DNA of 64,000 bases from an uncultured Eubacteriales bacterium (GCA_900549885.1 URQA01000003.1:1-64000), one strand, 5' to 3'. Shown: positions 33,902 to 42,494, numbered from the stretch's first letter. Program-made: numbers and translations. The notes: generated from the sequence alone by a model not told the origin.

Positions 33902-36133
33902 ATGAAAGTCATCCATCTCATCAGCGGGGGCGACACCGGAGGCGCCAAAACCCATGTCCACTCCCTGCTTCAAGGACTGTCCCGACACATCCAGGCCGAT
34001 ATGGTCTGCTTTATGGACGGTCCCTTTACCCAGGAGGCCCGCGCCCTGGGCATTTCCGTTCAGGTCATTTCCCATCGAAACCCTCTGCGCACCCTGAGTG
34101 AGCTTCGGGCCAGGGTGGCGGCGGAGGGCTATGACATCATCCACTGCCACGGCTCCCGGGGCAACATGCTGGGGGCTATGCTGGGCCGGGCTACCGGCTT
34201 GCCTGTGGTCACCACCGTCCACAGCGACTATCGGCTGGATTACATGGGCCGGCCCCTGTCCCGGCTGACCTACGGTACCATCAACGCCATTGCTCTTCGC
34301 CGCATCCCCTACCACATCGGCGTATCCGACGCCACGGTGGACATGCTTATCCAAAGAGGCTTTGATCCTCAGCAGTTGTTCTCCATCTACAATGGGCTGG
34401 ACTTCTCCCCCATTGTCCCGGCCTTGGATCGCAGACAGTTTTTGCAGTCTTTGGGACTCAACTGGCCGGAAAATGCGGTCGTCGTCGGCATTGCTGCTCG
34501 TCTTAACCCGGTCAAGGACATCGCCACGCTCATCCGGGGCTTTGCCCTGGCACGGAGAAAAGCCCCTCACCTGCGGTTGCTCATTGCTGGCGACGGACCT
34601 GATGAAGCGTCTCTCAAGGCGCTGGCCGATCAGTTAGGTGTATCAGACGACGTCTGCTTTGCCGGCTGGGTCAGTGACACAGACAGTTTTTATGGCTGTC
34701 TGGATATCAACACCCTTACCTCTGTGTCTGAAACCTTTCCCTATGCGCTCACGGAAGGAGCTAGATTTGCACTCCCAACTGTCGCTACCAAAGTGGGTGG
34801 CGTACCCTATCTCATCGACCATGGAGTCAACGGCTACCTGTTCCAGCCTGGGGATGCTGAGGCCCTCGCCCACTGTCTAGCCGATCTGGCTGTTTCTCCC
34901 GTCCTGCGGGAAAAGTTGGGCCGGCGTCTGCTGGATAAAGCCGCCCGAGACTTCTCCATCCAGCGGACCATCCAGCGCCAGCTGGAGATCTATGAGACGA
35001 TCCTGCGCCGCCACCATCGTCCCCGGAAGAAGCGGGACGGTGTGGTCATCTGCGGCGCCTATGGCCGAGGTAATGCCGGAGATGAAGCCATTCTGGAGGC
35101 TATCTTGCTGGAACTGCGGGCCATTGACCCCGACCTGCCTCTTTGGGTGATGACCCGTAAGCCCATGGACACCCGGCTGCGCCACCGGGTCAACGCGGTA
35201 TACACCTTTCATGTACCCAGCTTTGCCCGTCGTATGGCTCACAGTCAGCTCTATATTAACGGGGGAGGCTCCCTGATGCAAGACGTGACCAGCCGGCGCT
35301 CTCTGTGGTTCTACCTCTACACCCTGGACGCAGCCAAGCGCCGGGGATGTAAGGTGATGATGTATGGCTGCGGCATCGGCCCTATCAACTATGCATATAA
35401 CCGCAAACGGGCCCGCCGTACCATCAACCGTTCGGTTGATGTCATCACCCTGAGGGACCGCTCTTCCCTGGATGAGCTCAACGGCATGGGAGTTTCCAAT
35501 CCCAGAATCATTGTGGCTGCCGATCCCACGGTGATTCTCCCCGCCGATCCCCCAGAGGCTGCGGACGGCGTGCTAGAAGCTGCAGGGCTGGACCCCGGCC
35601 ACCAGCGGTATCTGGGTATCGCCGTGCGGCCTTGGCCTGGATTTGAAGAAAAAGCCCCTATTTTTGCCGAGGCAGCCGACTACGCCTATGAGGCCCATGG
35701 TCTTATCCCTGTTTTTCTTCCCATTGAGGCCCGGCTGGATATTGGTGCGGCCCAACAGGTAGCGGCTCATATCCAAAAAGCACCCTATGTTATCCTCCCG
35801 GAGAGCACCTCATCCAGCCGAACCATCGCCCTATTCTCCCGCATGGATGTGGTGTTGTCCATGCGCCTGCACGCGCTGATTTTTGCCGCCGGGCACGGAG
35901 TTCCGTTGGTAGGCGCCGTCTACGACCCCAAGGTCAGTTCCTTCCTGGACGCGGTGGGCCAGGACCTGTACACCCCCTTCTACCGCTTAGATGCGGCCAC
36001 CCTGAAAGAACAGTTGGACATCGCTGTGGCCCGCGGTCAGGACCGCCCCCGACTGGAGGATGGCGCGCGCCGTCTGCTTTTGTTGGAACAGCAGAACTCC
36101 GCTCAGGCCCGGCAGCTACTGACCGGAAAATAA
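33902..36133 (+). CDS. Fused GT4 glycosyltransferase and CsaB-type polysaccharide pyruvyltransferase
   Basis: 743-residue two-domain protein. Residues ~1-370 form a GT-B glycosyltransferase (LISGGDTGGAKTHVHSLL, VHSDYRLDYMG, VGIAARLNPVKDIATLI, SETFPYALTEGARFALPTVATKVGG with the retaining-GT4 Glu). Residues ~385-743 form a pyruvyltransferase domain (ICGAYGRGNAGDEAILEAI, LYINGGGSLMQD, YGCGIGPI, the MRLHALIFAAGHGVPLVG segment). CsaB adds pyruvate ketals to secondary cell-wall polymers that anchor S-layer proteins; the GT4 half may build the same polymer. Usually these are separate genes. Start at 33902 has GGAGG 6 nt upstream. The next gene is another glycosyltransferase. Confidence 0.9.
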   Translation: MKVIHLISGGDTGGAKTHVHSLLQGLSRHIQADMVCFMDGPFTQEARALGISVQVISHRNPLRTLSELRARVAAEGYDIIHCHGSRGNMLGAMLGRATGLPVVTTVHSDYRLDYMGRPLSRLTYGTINAIALRRIPYHIGVSDATVDMLIQRGFDPQQLFSIYNGLDFSPIVPALDRRQFLQSLGLNWPENAVVVGIAARLNPVKDIATLIRGFALARRKAPHLRLLIAGDGPDEASLKALADQLGVSDDVCFAGWVSDTDSFYGCLDINTLTSVSETFPYALTEGARFALPTVATKVGGVPYLIDHGVNGYLFQPGDAEALAHCLADLAVSPVLREKLGRRLLDKAARDFSIQRTIQRQLEIYETILRRHHRPRKKRDGVVICGAYGRGNAGDEAILEAILLELRAIDPDLPLWVMTRKPMDTRLRHRVNAVYTFHVPSFARRMAHSQLYINGGGSLMQDVTSRRSLWFYLYTLDAAKRRGCKVMMYGCGIGPINYAYNRKRARRTINRSVDVITLRDRSSLDELNGMGVSNPRIIVAADPTVILPADPPEAADGVLEAAGLDPGHQRYLGIAVRPWPGFEEKAPIFAEAADYAYEAHGLIPVFLPIEARLDIGAAQQVAAHIQKAPYVILPESTSSSRTIALFSRMDVVLSMRLHALIFAAGHGVPLVGAVYDPKVSSFLDAVGQDLYTPFYRLDAATLKEQLDIAVARGQDRPRLEDGARRLLLLEQQNSAQARQLLTGK

Positions 36134-36188
36134 ACTATAACCGGGTTCCGTCATCTTTTTACTCTCGTATCTCCCGGAGGTTTTCCCT

Positions 36189-37268
36189 TTGAAACAAATC
36201 ATTTGTCTCTCTCATGAACCGTGGGGCACCCGGCCCAATCGAACTCAGCAGCTGCTCGCTCGGTTGACTGAGGCTCAGATTTTGTTCTTTGAGCCACCTG
36301 GAGCCCGCCGTAGCCAGGAACCGGCCGACGGCCTGCGGGTTCGCTCCAATATTACGGTGTACTCCCTCCCCGCCTTGTTGCTGAACAACGCTGATCAGAA
36401 TTGGGTGCGCCGCCACAACCAGGCCAGAATTGCCCGCTGTATCCAGTCTGTCATGGCCCGGCATCGGTTTCGGGAGCCGGTGCTCTGGTGCACCACACCG
36501 GAAAATTATTTTATGCTCGACCACTTAGCCTACCGCTGCTTGGTCTACGACTGCCATCAGGAATGGGACGATCTGCCTTTGGATTGGGAAAGCGACCTGA
36601 CCGCCGCGGCTGATGTGGTTTTTGCCGCCTCACCCGGTCTGCGGCAGCGCCTGCTGCCCTGTAGCGACAATATTGCCTTGCTTCCCAATGGCGCTAACCC
36701 CCAGATGTTTCTCCGGGACGGCCTGGAGCCTCCAGAGCTTGTCCGGCAACTGCCCCGGCCGGTATTTGCCCGGGTAGGCGATGTTTCGGCCGACCTGGAA
36801 TTAGCCCCTCTGGTCCACACCGCCCAGCGCCGCCCCCAGTGGACCTTCCTTTTACTGGGTCGTGTGGGCCAGCACGCTCTTCAGGTCCTGTCTCCCCTCC
36901 CCAATGTGACGCTGGCTGGGCCGGTGCCCGCCGTAGAGTTGCCAGATTACCTATCCGGCTGTCAAGTGCTCTTTGATCTGGTCCGCAGCCGCCGTCGGGG
37001 CAGCGATGTGGTACCCGGCCGTATCTATGAATATCTATCCACCGGAAAACCCATTGTGACCATGCTTCCTCCGGAACAGACCGAGTTCTTCCCCGACGCT
37101 ATCTACGCCGCATTTGACCCTAATGGTTTTCTCCGGCGGTGCCAGCTTGCTTTAGATGAGGATGACAGCGCCATCCGGGACCGGCGGATCCATTATGCGC
37201 AGGATGCCTCCTGGTCCCGCCGGGCACGGGAGATTGCCCGCATCCTTGCGGACACCGGGCTGTTCTAA
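36189..37268 (+). CDS. GT-B glycosyltransferase
   Basis: 359-residue cytoplasmic protein resembling family 4-type glycosyltransferases. It has an N-terminal LSHEPWGTRPNRTQQLLARL, a central DCHQEWDDLP and LLPNGANPQMF, then FARVGDVSADLELA, the FLLLGRVG strand and a C-terminal GRIYEYLSTGKPIVT with the conserved Glu. The start is TTG at 36189, with CGGAGG 8 nt upstream. It lies 55 nt after the GT4-CsaB gene and most likely acts on the same cell-wall polysaccharide or teichuronic-type polymer. Sugar specificity is unknown. Confidence 0.85.
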   Translation: MKQIICLSHEPWGTRPNRTQQLLARLTEAQILFFEPPGARRSQEPADGLRVRSNITVYSLPALLLNNADQNWVRRHNQARIARCIQSVMARHRFREPVLWCTTPENYFMLDHLAYRCLVYDCHQEWDDLPLDWESDLTAAADVVFAASPGLRQRLLPCSDNIALLPNGANPQMFLRDGLEPPELVRQLPRPVFARVGDVSADLELAPLVHTAQRRPQWTFLLLGRVGQHALQVLSPLPNVTLAGPVPAVELPDYLSGCQVLFDLVRSRRRGSDVVPGRIYEYLSTGKPIVTMLPPEQTEFFPDAIYAAFDPNGFLRRCQLALDEDDSAIRDRRIHYAQDASWSRRAREIARILADTGLF

Positions 37269-37346
37269 CCTTGCACACTGACTAGGAATGGGCTGTTTTC
37301 CCCTGACGGATTGTATAAGCGTACGAAATTGAAAACCATGCTTGAT

Positions 37347-37375
37347 TTGACGGATTTTTTACATTAGAATATAGT
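37347..37375 (+). promoter_or_regulatory. Promoter of the purine operon
   Basis: -35 TTGACG (37347-37352), 17-nt spacer, -10 TATAGT (37370-37375). A start near 37382 gives a 255-nt leader before purE. Confidence 0.85.
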
Positions 37376-37381
37376 CATACA

Positions 37382-37483
37382 TTGGGACATGAGGGGTGTG
37401 CCACATGAGCGGTCTGATTTTCTGTCACCGTGCGACAAAATTCCGTCGCGGCACCGTTGTGTCTTATTCCAGCTGATAACTAG
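37382..37483 (+). promoter_or_regulatory. Structured purE leader, candidate riboswitch of unknown class
   Basis: An apparent multi-helix junction: closing stem TGGGACA / TGTC..TCCA, then CATGAGG/CCACATG, GCGGT/ACCGT and GCGAC/GTCGC. It is followed directly by an intrinsic terminator well before purE, the layout of transcription attenuation. It lacks the conserved cores of the guanine, PRPP/ppGpp (ykkC) and ZTP classes as far as I can see. The rest of 37521-37630 shows no further element. Confidence 0.5.
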
Positions 37484-37522
37484 AAAGCAGGCTGCCCCCA
37501 TGGGGTCGGCCTGCTTTTATTG
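37484..37522 (+). terminator. Attenuator-type terminator in the purE leader
   Basis: AAAGCAGGC / GCCTGCTTTT stem with an inner CCCC/GGGG helix, then TTTTATT. It lies 115 nt upstream of purE and downstream of the promoter. Confidence 0.85.
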
Positions 37523-37637
37523 CTTGACCGCCCGGTTTGCTCAGCCACAGATTGCAATTTATTTGTCGTAAAAAGGTGTTTCGGTAGCGTGTGAGCGCCC
37601 ACCGGACATTAGGATGAAAAATATGGAGGAACAAGCT

Positions 37638-38132
37638 ATGCAGAAAAAAGTAGCGGTTGTCATGGGTTCGGATTCCGACCTGTCCACAATGCAGCCCTGT
37701 CTGGATCGGTTGCGTGCCTTTTCCATTCCCTTCGAGGTGCGTATCCTGTCTGCCCATCGCACTCCTACCGCCGCGGAGCAGTTTGCTTTCACCGCTAAGG
37801 AAGAGGGCTTTGGCGTCATCATCGCCGCCGCCGGAAAAGCGGCCCACCTGGCCGGAGTGATCGCCGCCTACACGATCCTGCCTGTCATCGGCGTGCCGAT
37901 CAAGACGTCTATGATGGGCGGACTAGACTCCCTGCTGTCCATGGTGCAGATGCCCAAAGGGGTTCCCGTGGCCTGTGTGGCTGTGGACGGTGCGGAGAAT
38001 GCCGCCATTCTGGCCGCCCAGATCCTAGCCGTCGGTGAGCCGTCCCTCAATGTCACCTTGGCGAAGCACAAATCCGAGATGGAAGCCAGCGTCACCGCAA
38101 AGGACCAGGAGATTCGGGGACGTTTTTCTTGA
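37638..38132 (+). CDS. purE: N5-carboxyaminoimidazole ribonucleotide mutase
   Basis: Class I PurE; interconverts N5-CAIR and CAIR in purine synthesis. 164 residues, start at 37638 with GGAGG 8 nt upstream. Signatures are [10 protein letters not shown] (9-18), SAHRTP, and [16 protein letters not shown] with [25 protein letters not shown]. Class I enzymes usually need PurK, which is not in the window. purC follows after 34 nt. It is the first gene of purECFMN. Confidence 0.96.
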   Translation: MQKKVAVVMGSDSDLSTMQPCLDRLRAFSIPFEVRILSAHRTPTAAEQFAFTAKEEGFGVIIAAAGKAAHLAGVIAAYTILPVIGVPIKTSMMGGLDSLLSMVQMPKGVPVACVAVDGAENAAILAAQILAVGEPSLNVTLAKHKSEMEASVTAKDQEIRGRFS

Positions 38133-38166
38133 ACAGTCTATTTATTTCGGAAAGGAAGTTTCAAAT

Positions 38167-38877
38167 ATGAAAAAACTGGAGCAGCTTTATGAGGGCAAAG
38201 CAAAAAAGGTGTATGCCACCGATGATCCCAGCCTGGTTATTGTAGACTATAAGGACGATGCCACCGCTTTCAACGGTGAGAAAAAAGGCACCATCGTGGG
38301 CAAGGGCGTAATCAACAATAAAATGACCAACTACCTGATGCAGCAGCTAGAAAAGGTAGGGGTTCCCACTCATTTTGTGGAGCAGCTCAGCGACCGGGAA
38401 ACTGTGGTCAAAAAGGTTTCCATCGTTCCTCTGGAAGTTATTATCCGTAACATCTCCGCCGGCTCCTTTGCCAAGCGCTACGGCGTGGATGAGGGCATCG
38501 TGTTCGACGCGCCTACCATCGAGTTTTCCTATAAAAACGATGATCTGGGCGATCCCCTTATCAACACCTACCACGCCCTGGCCCTGAAACTTGCCACTGC
38601 CGATGAAATCGAGACCATCAAAAAGTACGCTTTTGCGGTCAACGACTTCCTCAAGCAGACCATGCTGGACTGTGGCATCACGCTGGTGGACTTCAAGCTG
38701 GAGTTTGGCAAGACCGCGGACGGCCGGATTGTGCTGGCCGACGAAATCAGCCCAGACACTTGCCGTTTCTGGGATGTCAAGACCGGCGAAAAACTGGATA
38801 AAGACCGTTTCCGCCGGGACCTTGGCAACGTGGAGGGCGCTTATCAGGAGATGAGCCGCCGGCTGCTGGGGGAATAA
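38167..38877 (+). CDS. purC: SAICAR synthetase
   Basis: Ligates aspartate to CAIR with ATP. The 236 residues match the usual bacterial length. [15 protein letters not shown] at 7-21 is the ATP-binding P-loop-like start, followed by DDATAFNG, the [19 protein letters not shown] segment and the [14 protein letters not shown] metal/CAIR region. Start is set by AAAGGAAG before ATG 38167. A long hairpin lies between it and purF. Confidence 0.97.
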   Translation: MKKLEQLYEGKAKKVYATDDPSLVIVDYKDDATAFNGEKKGTIVGKGVINNKMTNYLMQQLEKVGVPTHFVEQLSDRETVVKKVSIVPLEVIIRNISAGSFAKRYGVDEGIVFDAPTIEFSYKNDDLGDPLINTYHALALKLATADEIETIKKYAFAVNDFLKQTMLDCGITLVDFKLEFGKTADGRIVLADEISPDTCRFWDVKTGEKLDKDRFRRDLGNVEGAYQEMSRRLLGE

Positions 38878-38898
38878 ACCGTAAATCGGTACATTCCC

Positions 38899-38978
38899 AG
38901 AGCGGAGCGTGAAGCTCGAGGCGCGGAGGAATCCTCTTCCCCCTCTCGCTTTTTCACCGCTCCGCTCTCAACTTTTTA
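38899..38978 (+). terminator. Large hairpin between purC and purF
   Basis: AGAGCGGAGCGTGAA (38899-38913) pairs with TTCACCGCTCCGCTCT (38953-38968) with one bulge, then CAACTTTTTATTTT. It may be a partial terminator that tunes purF, or an mRNA processing site. Confidence 0.7.
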
Positions 38979-38999
38979 TTTTACACTTTAGGAGGAACT

Positions 39000-40421
39000 A
39001 TGGGAGGCTTTTTTGGCGCCATTTCCAAGCGAGACGTGACCCTTGACATTTTTTTCGGTGTGGATTACCACTCCCACCTGGGTACCCGCCGGGGCGGCAT
39101 GGTCATTCATGACAGCCAGGACGGCTTTCAGCGGGAGATCCACAGCATCGAAAATTCCCCCTTCCGCACCAAGTTTGAGGCGGATCTGAACGATTTTCAC
39201 GGTACCTCCGGCATCGGCTGCATCAGCGACTCCGATCCCCAGCCCCTGTTGGTTCGCTCCCACTTGGGGCTGTTTGCCATTACCACCGTGGGCATTATCA
39301 ACAATGCCGAGGAGCTGGTAGAGCAGTACAACATGGAGTCCGGGCACCAGTTTATGGCCATGAGCTCTGGCCAGGTCAACTCCACCGAACTCACCGCCGC
39401 CCTCATCAACCAGAAGGACGACCTGGTTTCCGGCATCCGCCACGCCCAGCAGGTCATCGACGGCTCCATCACTATTCTCATCCTGACGCCCGACTCCCTC
39501 ATCGCGGCCCGGGATGCGGTGGGCCGCCTGCCCGTCATACTGGGCCGAAACGAGGACGGCTATTGCGTGTCCTTTGAGTCCTTTGCCTACCACAAGCTGG
39601 GCTATGACGACCATCGGGAGCTTGGCCCGGGCGAAATCGTCCGCCTGACTGCCGACAGCGAGGAAGTTTTGGCCCCGCCGGGCGACAAAATGCGTATCTG
39701 CGCCTTTTTGTGGACCTACTATGGCTATCCCAACTCCCGCTACGAAGGGATCAACGTGGAGGTCATGCGCAACCGCAACGGTGTCATTATGGCCAAGGCC
39801 GACCGGGAACGCGGCCTGGCCCAGGACCTGGATTATGTGGCCGGCGTACCCGATTCGGGCCTGCCCCATGCCATCGGCTATGCCAATGAAAGCGGCGTTC
39901 CCTATGCCCGGCCCTTTGTCAAATACACGCCTACCTGGCCCCGCTCCTTTATGCCCGCCAACCAGGACGTGCGCAACCAAGTGGCCAAGATGAAGCAGAT
40001 CCCCGTGCCGGAACTCATCGAGGGTAAGAAACTGCTCTTTGTGGACGATTCCATCGTCCGGGGCACCCAGCTACGAGAAACGGTGGATTTTCTCTATGAG
40101 TCTGGAGCCAAAGAGGTACACATCCGCTCTGCCTGCCCTCCCATTATGTATGGCTGCAAATACCTCAACTTCTCCCGAAGCAACTCTGATATGGAGCTGC
40201 TGGCCCGCCGCACTATTCAGGAACTGGAAGGCGACGAAGGGCAGCAACATCTGGACGAATATGCGGATGCCAGTACCAAACGGGGACAGTGCATGCTTCA
40301 CGCCATCTGCGAAAAGCTCCACTTCAGTTCTCTTGGCTACCAATCTTTGGATGGCTTGTTGGAGTCTATCGGCCTGGACCGGGACAAAGTGTGCACCTAC
40401 TGCTGGAACGGAAAAGAGTAA
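39000..40421 (+). CDS. purF: Amidophosphoribosyltransferase lacking the glutaminase nucleophile
   Basis: Makes phosphoribosylamine from PRPP. 473 residues. The PRT domain is intact, with the PRPP motif LLFVDDSIVRGT (345-356), and the four cysteines expected to hold the [4Fe-4S] cluster of the Bacillus-type enzyme are present (234, 386, 465, 468). The N-terminal Ntn-glutaminase domain is degenerate. The protein starts MGGFFGAI with no Cys at position 2 and no propeptide; HRGQ is replaced by TRRGG, and the HNGN oxyanion motif by VGIINNAEE. It should depend on free ammonia or a partner glutaminase. Similar forms seem to exist in other anaerobes (memory, not checked). AGGAGG lies 6 nt upstream. 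Confidence 0.94.
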   Translation: MGGFFGAISKRDVTLDIFFGVDYHSHLGTRRGGMVIHDSQDGFQREIHSIENSPFRTKFEADLNDFHGTSGIGCISDSDPQPLLVRSHLGLFAITTVGIINNAEELVEQYNMESGHQFMAMSSGQVNSTELTAALINQKDDLVSGIRHAQQVIDGSITILILTPDSLIAARDAVGRLPVILGRNEDGYCVSFESFAYHKLGYDDHRELGPGEIVRLTADSEEVLAPPGDKMRICAFLWTYYGYPNSRYEGINVEVMRNRNGVIMAKADRERGLAQDLDYVAGVPDSGLPHAIGYANESGVPYARPFVKYTPTWPRSFMPANQDVRNQVAKMKQIPVPELIEGKKLLFVDDSIVRGTQLRETVDFLYESGAKEVHIRSACPPIMYGCKYLNFSRSNSDMELLARRTIQELEGDEGQQHLDEYADASTKRGQCMLHAICEKLHFSSLGYQSLDGLLESIGLDRDKVCTYCWNGKE

Positions 40422-40448
40422 CGGCTGTACTGTTTCGATTTGAACGGA

Positions 40449-40530
40449 GCAACTCCATATTGGGGGCCTGTTTCTCCGGGCGGCATGCCGCCGGCTCACC
40501 CCGAATACGGAGTTGCCAAGTTAGAATTTT
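40449..40530 (+). terminator. Large hairpin between purF and purM
   Basis: GCAACTCCATATT (40449-40461) pairs with AATACGGAGTTGC (40504-40516); an inner GCGGCATGCCGC helix sits in the loop. AATTTTTAAT follows. Partial terminator or processing hairpin. Confidence 0.65.
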
Positions 40531-40553
40531 TAATCTGATTCGGAGGTTTTGGT

Positions 40554-41600
40554 ATGAAAAACTCCTATTCTGAGTCCTACGCCGCTGCCGGTGTGGACGT
40601 CACCGCGGGCTATGAATCCGTAGAGCGCATCAAGCCCATGGTGGAGTCTACCTATATCCCCGGCGTGCTGGGGACTCTGGGCGGCTTTGGCGGCATGTTC
40701 GCCCCCGACTTCTCTGGGATGAAAAAGCCGGTGCTGGTTTCCGGCACCGATGGGGTCGGCACCAAGCTGAAGCTGGCCATGCTGCTGGACAAGCATGACA
40801 CCATCGGCATTGACTGCGTGGCCATGTGCGTCAATGATATCATCTGCGGCGGCGCCTCTCCCCTGTTTTTCCTGGACTATATCGCCTGCGGCAAAAACCA
40901 GCCCAGCCGCATCGCCGACATCGTCTCCGGCATCACCGAAGGCTGCCGCCAGGCCGGCTGCGCTCTGGTGGGCGGCGAGACTGCCGAGCACCCCGGTATG
41001 ATGGCCGACGACGACTACGACCTGGCGGGCTTTTCCGTCGGCATTGTGGACGAGGAAAAGATCATTGACGGATCCCGTTTACAGGAGGGGGATGTGCTCA
41101 TTGGCCTGGCCTCTTCCGGCGTTCACTCCAATGGCTTTTCTCTGATCCGCAAGGTCTTCGGCATTACCGATTCCCGGGAACCCTTGGACGAGCGTGTGCC
41201 CGAGCTGGGCTGCACCGTGGGCGAGGCCCTGCTCCAGCCCACCAAGATCTATGTCCGCACGGTGAAAAAACTGCTCTGCCGCGGCATCGACATCCGGGCC
41301 ATCAGCCACATCACCGGCGGCGGCCTGTACGAGAACGTGCCCCGCATGATGCGGGAGGGCCTCACCGCCCAGATTCACACCTCCAACGTCCCCATCCCCC
41401 CGATCTTCACTCTGATCGCCCAGCGTGGCCACATCCCCGAACGGGATATGTATAACACCTTCAATATGGGCCTTGGCCTGATTATGGCTATCCCTAAGGA
41501 GCAGGTAGGCCACGCTATGGAATTCATCATCCAATCCGGTGAGCGGGCCTATGTGGTGGGCAGCGTGGTCAAGGGTGGAGACGGCGTGGACTTAGTCTGA
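40554..41600 (+). CDS. purM: Phosphoribosylformylglycinamidine cyclo-ligase (AIR synthetase)
   Basis: Closes the imidazole ring of FGAM with ATP. 348 residues. VLVSGTDGVGTKLKLA at ~62-77, DCVAMCVNDIICGGASPLFFLDY, LVGGETAEHPGMM and the HITGGGLYENVPRM block are the standard PurM/SelD-fold motifs. CGGAGG stands 9 nt before the start. FGAM synthase (purL) is not in the window. Length is normal. Confidence 0.97.
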   Translation: MKNSYSESYAAAGVDVTAGYESVERIKPMVESTYIPGVLGTLGGFGGMFAPDFSGMKKPVLVSGTDGVGTKLKLAMLLDKHDTIGIDCVAMCVNDIICGGASPLFFLDYIACGKNQPSRIADIVSGITEGCRQAGCALVGGETAEHPGMMADDDYDLAGFSVGIVDEEKIIDGSRLQEGDVLIGLASSGVHSNGFSLIRKVFGITDSREPLDERVPELGCTVGEALLQPTKIYVRTVKKLLCRGIDIRAISHITGGGLYENVPRMMREGLTAQIHTSNVPIPPIFTLIAQRGHIPERDMYNTFNMGLGLIMAIPKEQVGHAMEFIIQSGERAYVVGSVVKGGDGVDLV

Positions 41601-41618
41601 ACGAATCTGAACGAAGAA

Positions 41619-41703
41619 AGAGGGGACCTGGAATCGCTGTGTTAGGTACTTGCCGCTGACACTGCAAAACGCGGCGTCAGAAGCCTGACCACGATTCCCC
41701 TCT
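41619..41703 (+). other. Large hairpin between purM and purN
   Basis: Arms AGAGGGG-ACCT-GGAATCG and CGATTCCCCTCT enclose a CTGAC/GTCAG inner stem. No T run follows directly, so it is more likely a processing or stability element than a terminator. Confidence 0.55.
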
Positions 41704-41729
41704 CTCACTTTTTAATTGGAGGGATTCCT

Positions 41730-42368
41730 ATGTCTAAACGCATTGCGGTCTTAGTCTCTGGGGGCGGCACAAACCTACAGGCTTTGATAGACGCCCAGCG
41801 CCAAGGCGAACTGGGCGGCGGGCGGATCTGCGCCATCATCGCTTCCAAACCAGGCGTGTACGCCCTGGAGCGCGCAAAGCAGGCTGGTATCCCCGGATAT
41901 GTGGTGGCCCGGAAAGACTATTCCTCTGCCCAGGCCTTTACCGCCGCTCTTGTGGACAAGCTGCGGACGCTGGGCATCGACCTAGTGGTGCTGGCCGGCT
42001 TCATGGTCATCCTCACTTCTGAGATGGTGGAAGCTTTCCCCAACGCTATTTTGAACATACACCCCGCCCTTATTCCTTCCTTCTGTGGTGAGGGTTGTTA
42101 TGGGCTTCATGTCCACGAAAAGGCCCTGGAATACGGGGTCAAAGTCACCGGCGCCACCGTCCACTTCGTCAGCGAGGAGTGCGACGGCGGACCCATTGTG
42201 CTGCAAAAGGCGGTGGCCGTGGAGGAGGGAGACACCCCCGAAGTGCTCCAGCGCCGGGTGATGGAGCAGGCAGAATGGGTCATTCTTCCCCAGGCTGTAG
42301 CCCTGTTTTGTCAGGACCAGCTGCGGGTGGAAGGGCGCACCGTCCACATCCTGCCGCCTCAGCCTTGA
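41730..42368 (+). CDS. purN: Phosphoribosylglycinamide formyltransferase
   Basis: Formylates GAR with 10-formyl-THF. 212 residues. VLVSGGGTNLQALIDA at the N-terminus binds phosphate. ILNIHPALIPSF carries the catalytic Asn and His, and ECDGGPI the catalytic Asp. AILNIHPALIPSFCGEGCYG is slightly unusual after the histidine but keeps all catalytic residues. TTGGAGG precedes the ATG. A new promoter for the downstream genes lies over its last codons. Confidence 0.96.
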   Translation: MSKRIAVLVSGGGTNLQALIDAQRQGELGGGRICAIIASKPGVYALERAKQAGIPGYVVARKDYSSAQAFTAALVDKLRTLGIDLVVLAGFMVILTSEMVEAFPNAILNIHPALIPSFCGEGCYGLHVHEKALEYGVKVTGATVHFVSEECDGGPIVLQKAVAVEEGDTPEVLQRRVMEQAEWVILPQAVALFCQDQLRVEGRTVHILPPQP

Positions 42369-42394
42369 CAGGCTCGGGCGGAGCATGATATATT
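42365..42394 (+). promoter_or_regulatory. Internal promoter at the end of purN
   Basis: -35 TTGACA (42365-42370), 18-nt spacer, -10 TATATT (42389-42394). The start near 42401 coincides with the 5' end of the ZTP aptamer, so this promoter likely drives the riboswitch-controlled unit. Confidence 0.78.
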
Positions 42395-42400
42395 GATACC

Positions 42401-42473
42401 AGCTATATGACTGACGGAAGTGGGGCGACCACATGGAGTATAGCGGGAAACATGCCGACCGTCTGGGCGCACC
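42401..42473 (+). promoter_or_regulatory. ZTP (pfl) riboswitch
   Basis: Senses ZTP/ZMP (AICAR nucleotides), the alarmone of 10-formyl-THF shortage. P1 GCTATA/TATAGC (42402-42444) encloses the TGACTGACGGAA junction, the P2 GTGG-GGCGA-CCAC and the GGAG joining segment. The 3' domain CGGG..CCG ends in CCGTCTGGGC, the family's conserved loop. Junction GACGG pairs with loop CCGTC, replacing the usual GGCG:CGCC pseudoknot by covariation. The loop's last GGGC is part of the terminator stem that follows, so ligand binding should block termination (an ON switch). It precedes purO and the AICAR transformylase gene, exactly the step whose substrate is ZMP. Confidence 0.93.
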
Positions 42474-42494
42474 TTTTTTGGTGCGCCCTTTTTT
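42465..42494 (+). terminator. Terminator expression platform of the ZTP riboswitch
   Basis: GGGCGCACC (42465-42473) pairs with GGTGCGCCC (42480-42488), then TTTTTT. The 5' arm overlaps the last bases of the aptamer. Confidence 0.93.

Noticed and set aside
37382..37483. Guanine, PRPP/ppGpp (ykkC) or second ZTP riboswitch before purE
   Set aside because: None of the conserved core sequences of these classes could be found; kept only as an unassigned structured leader.
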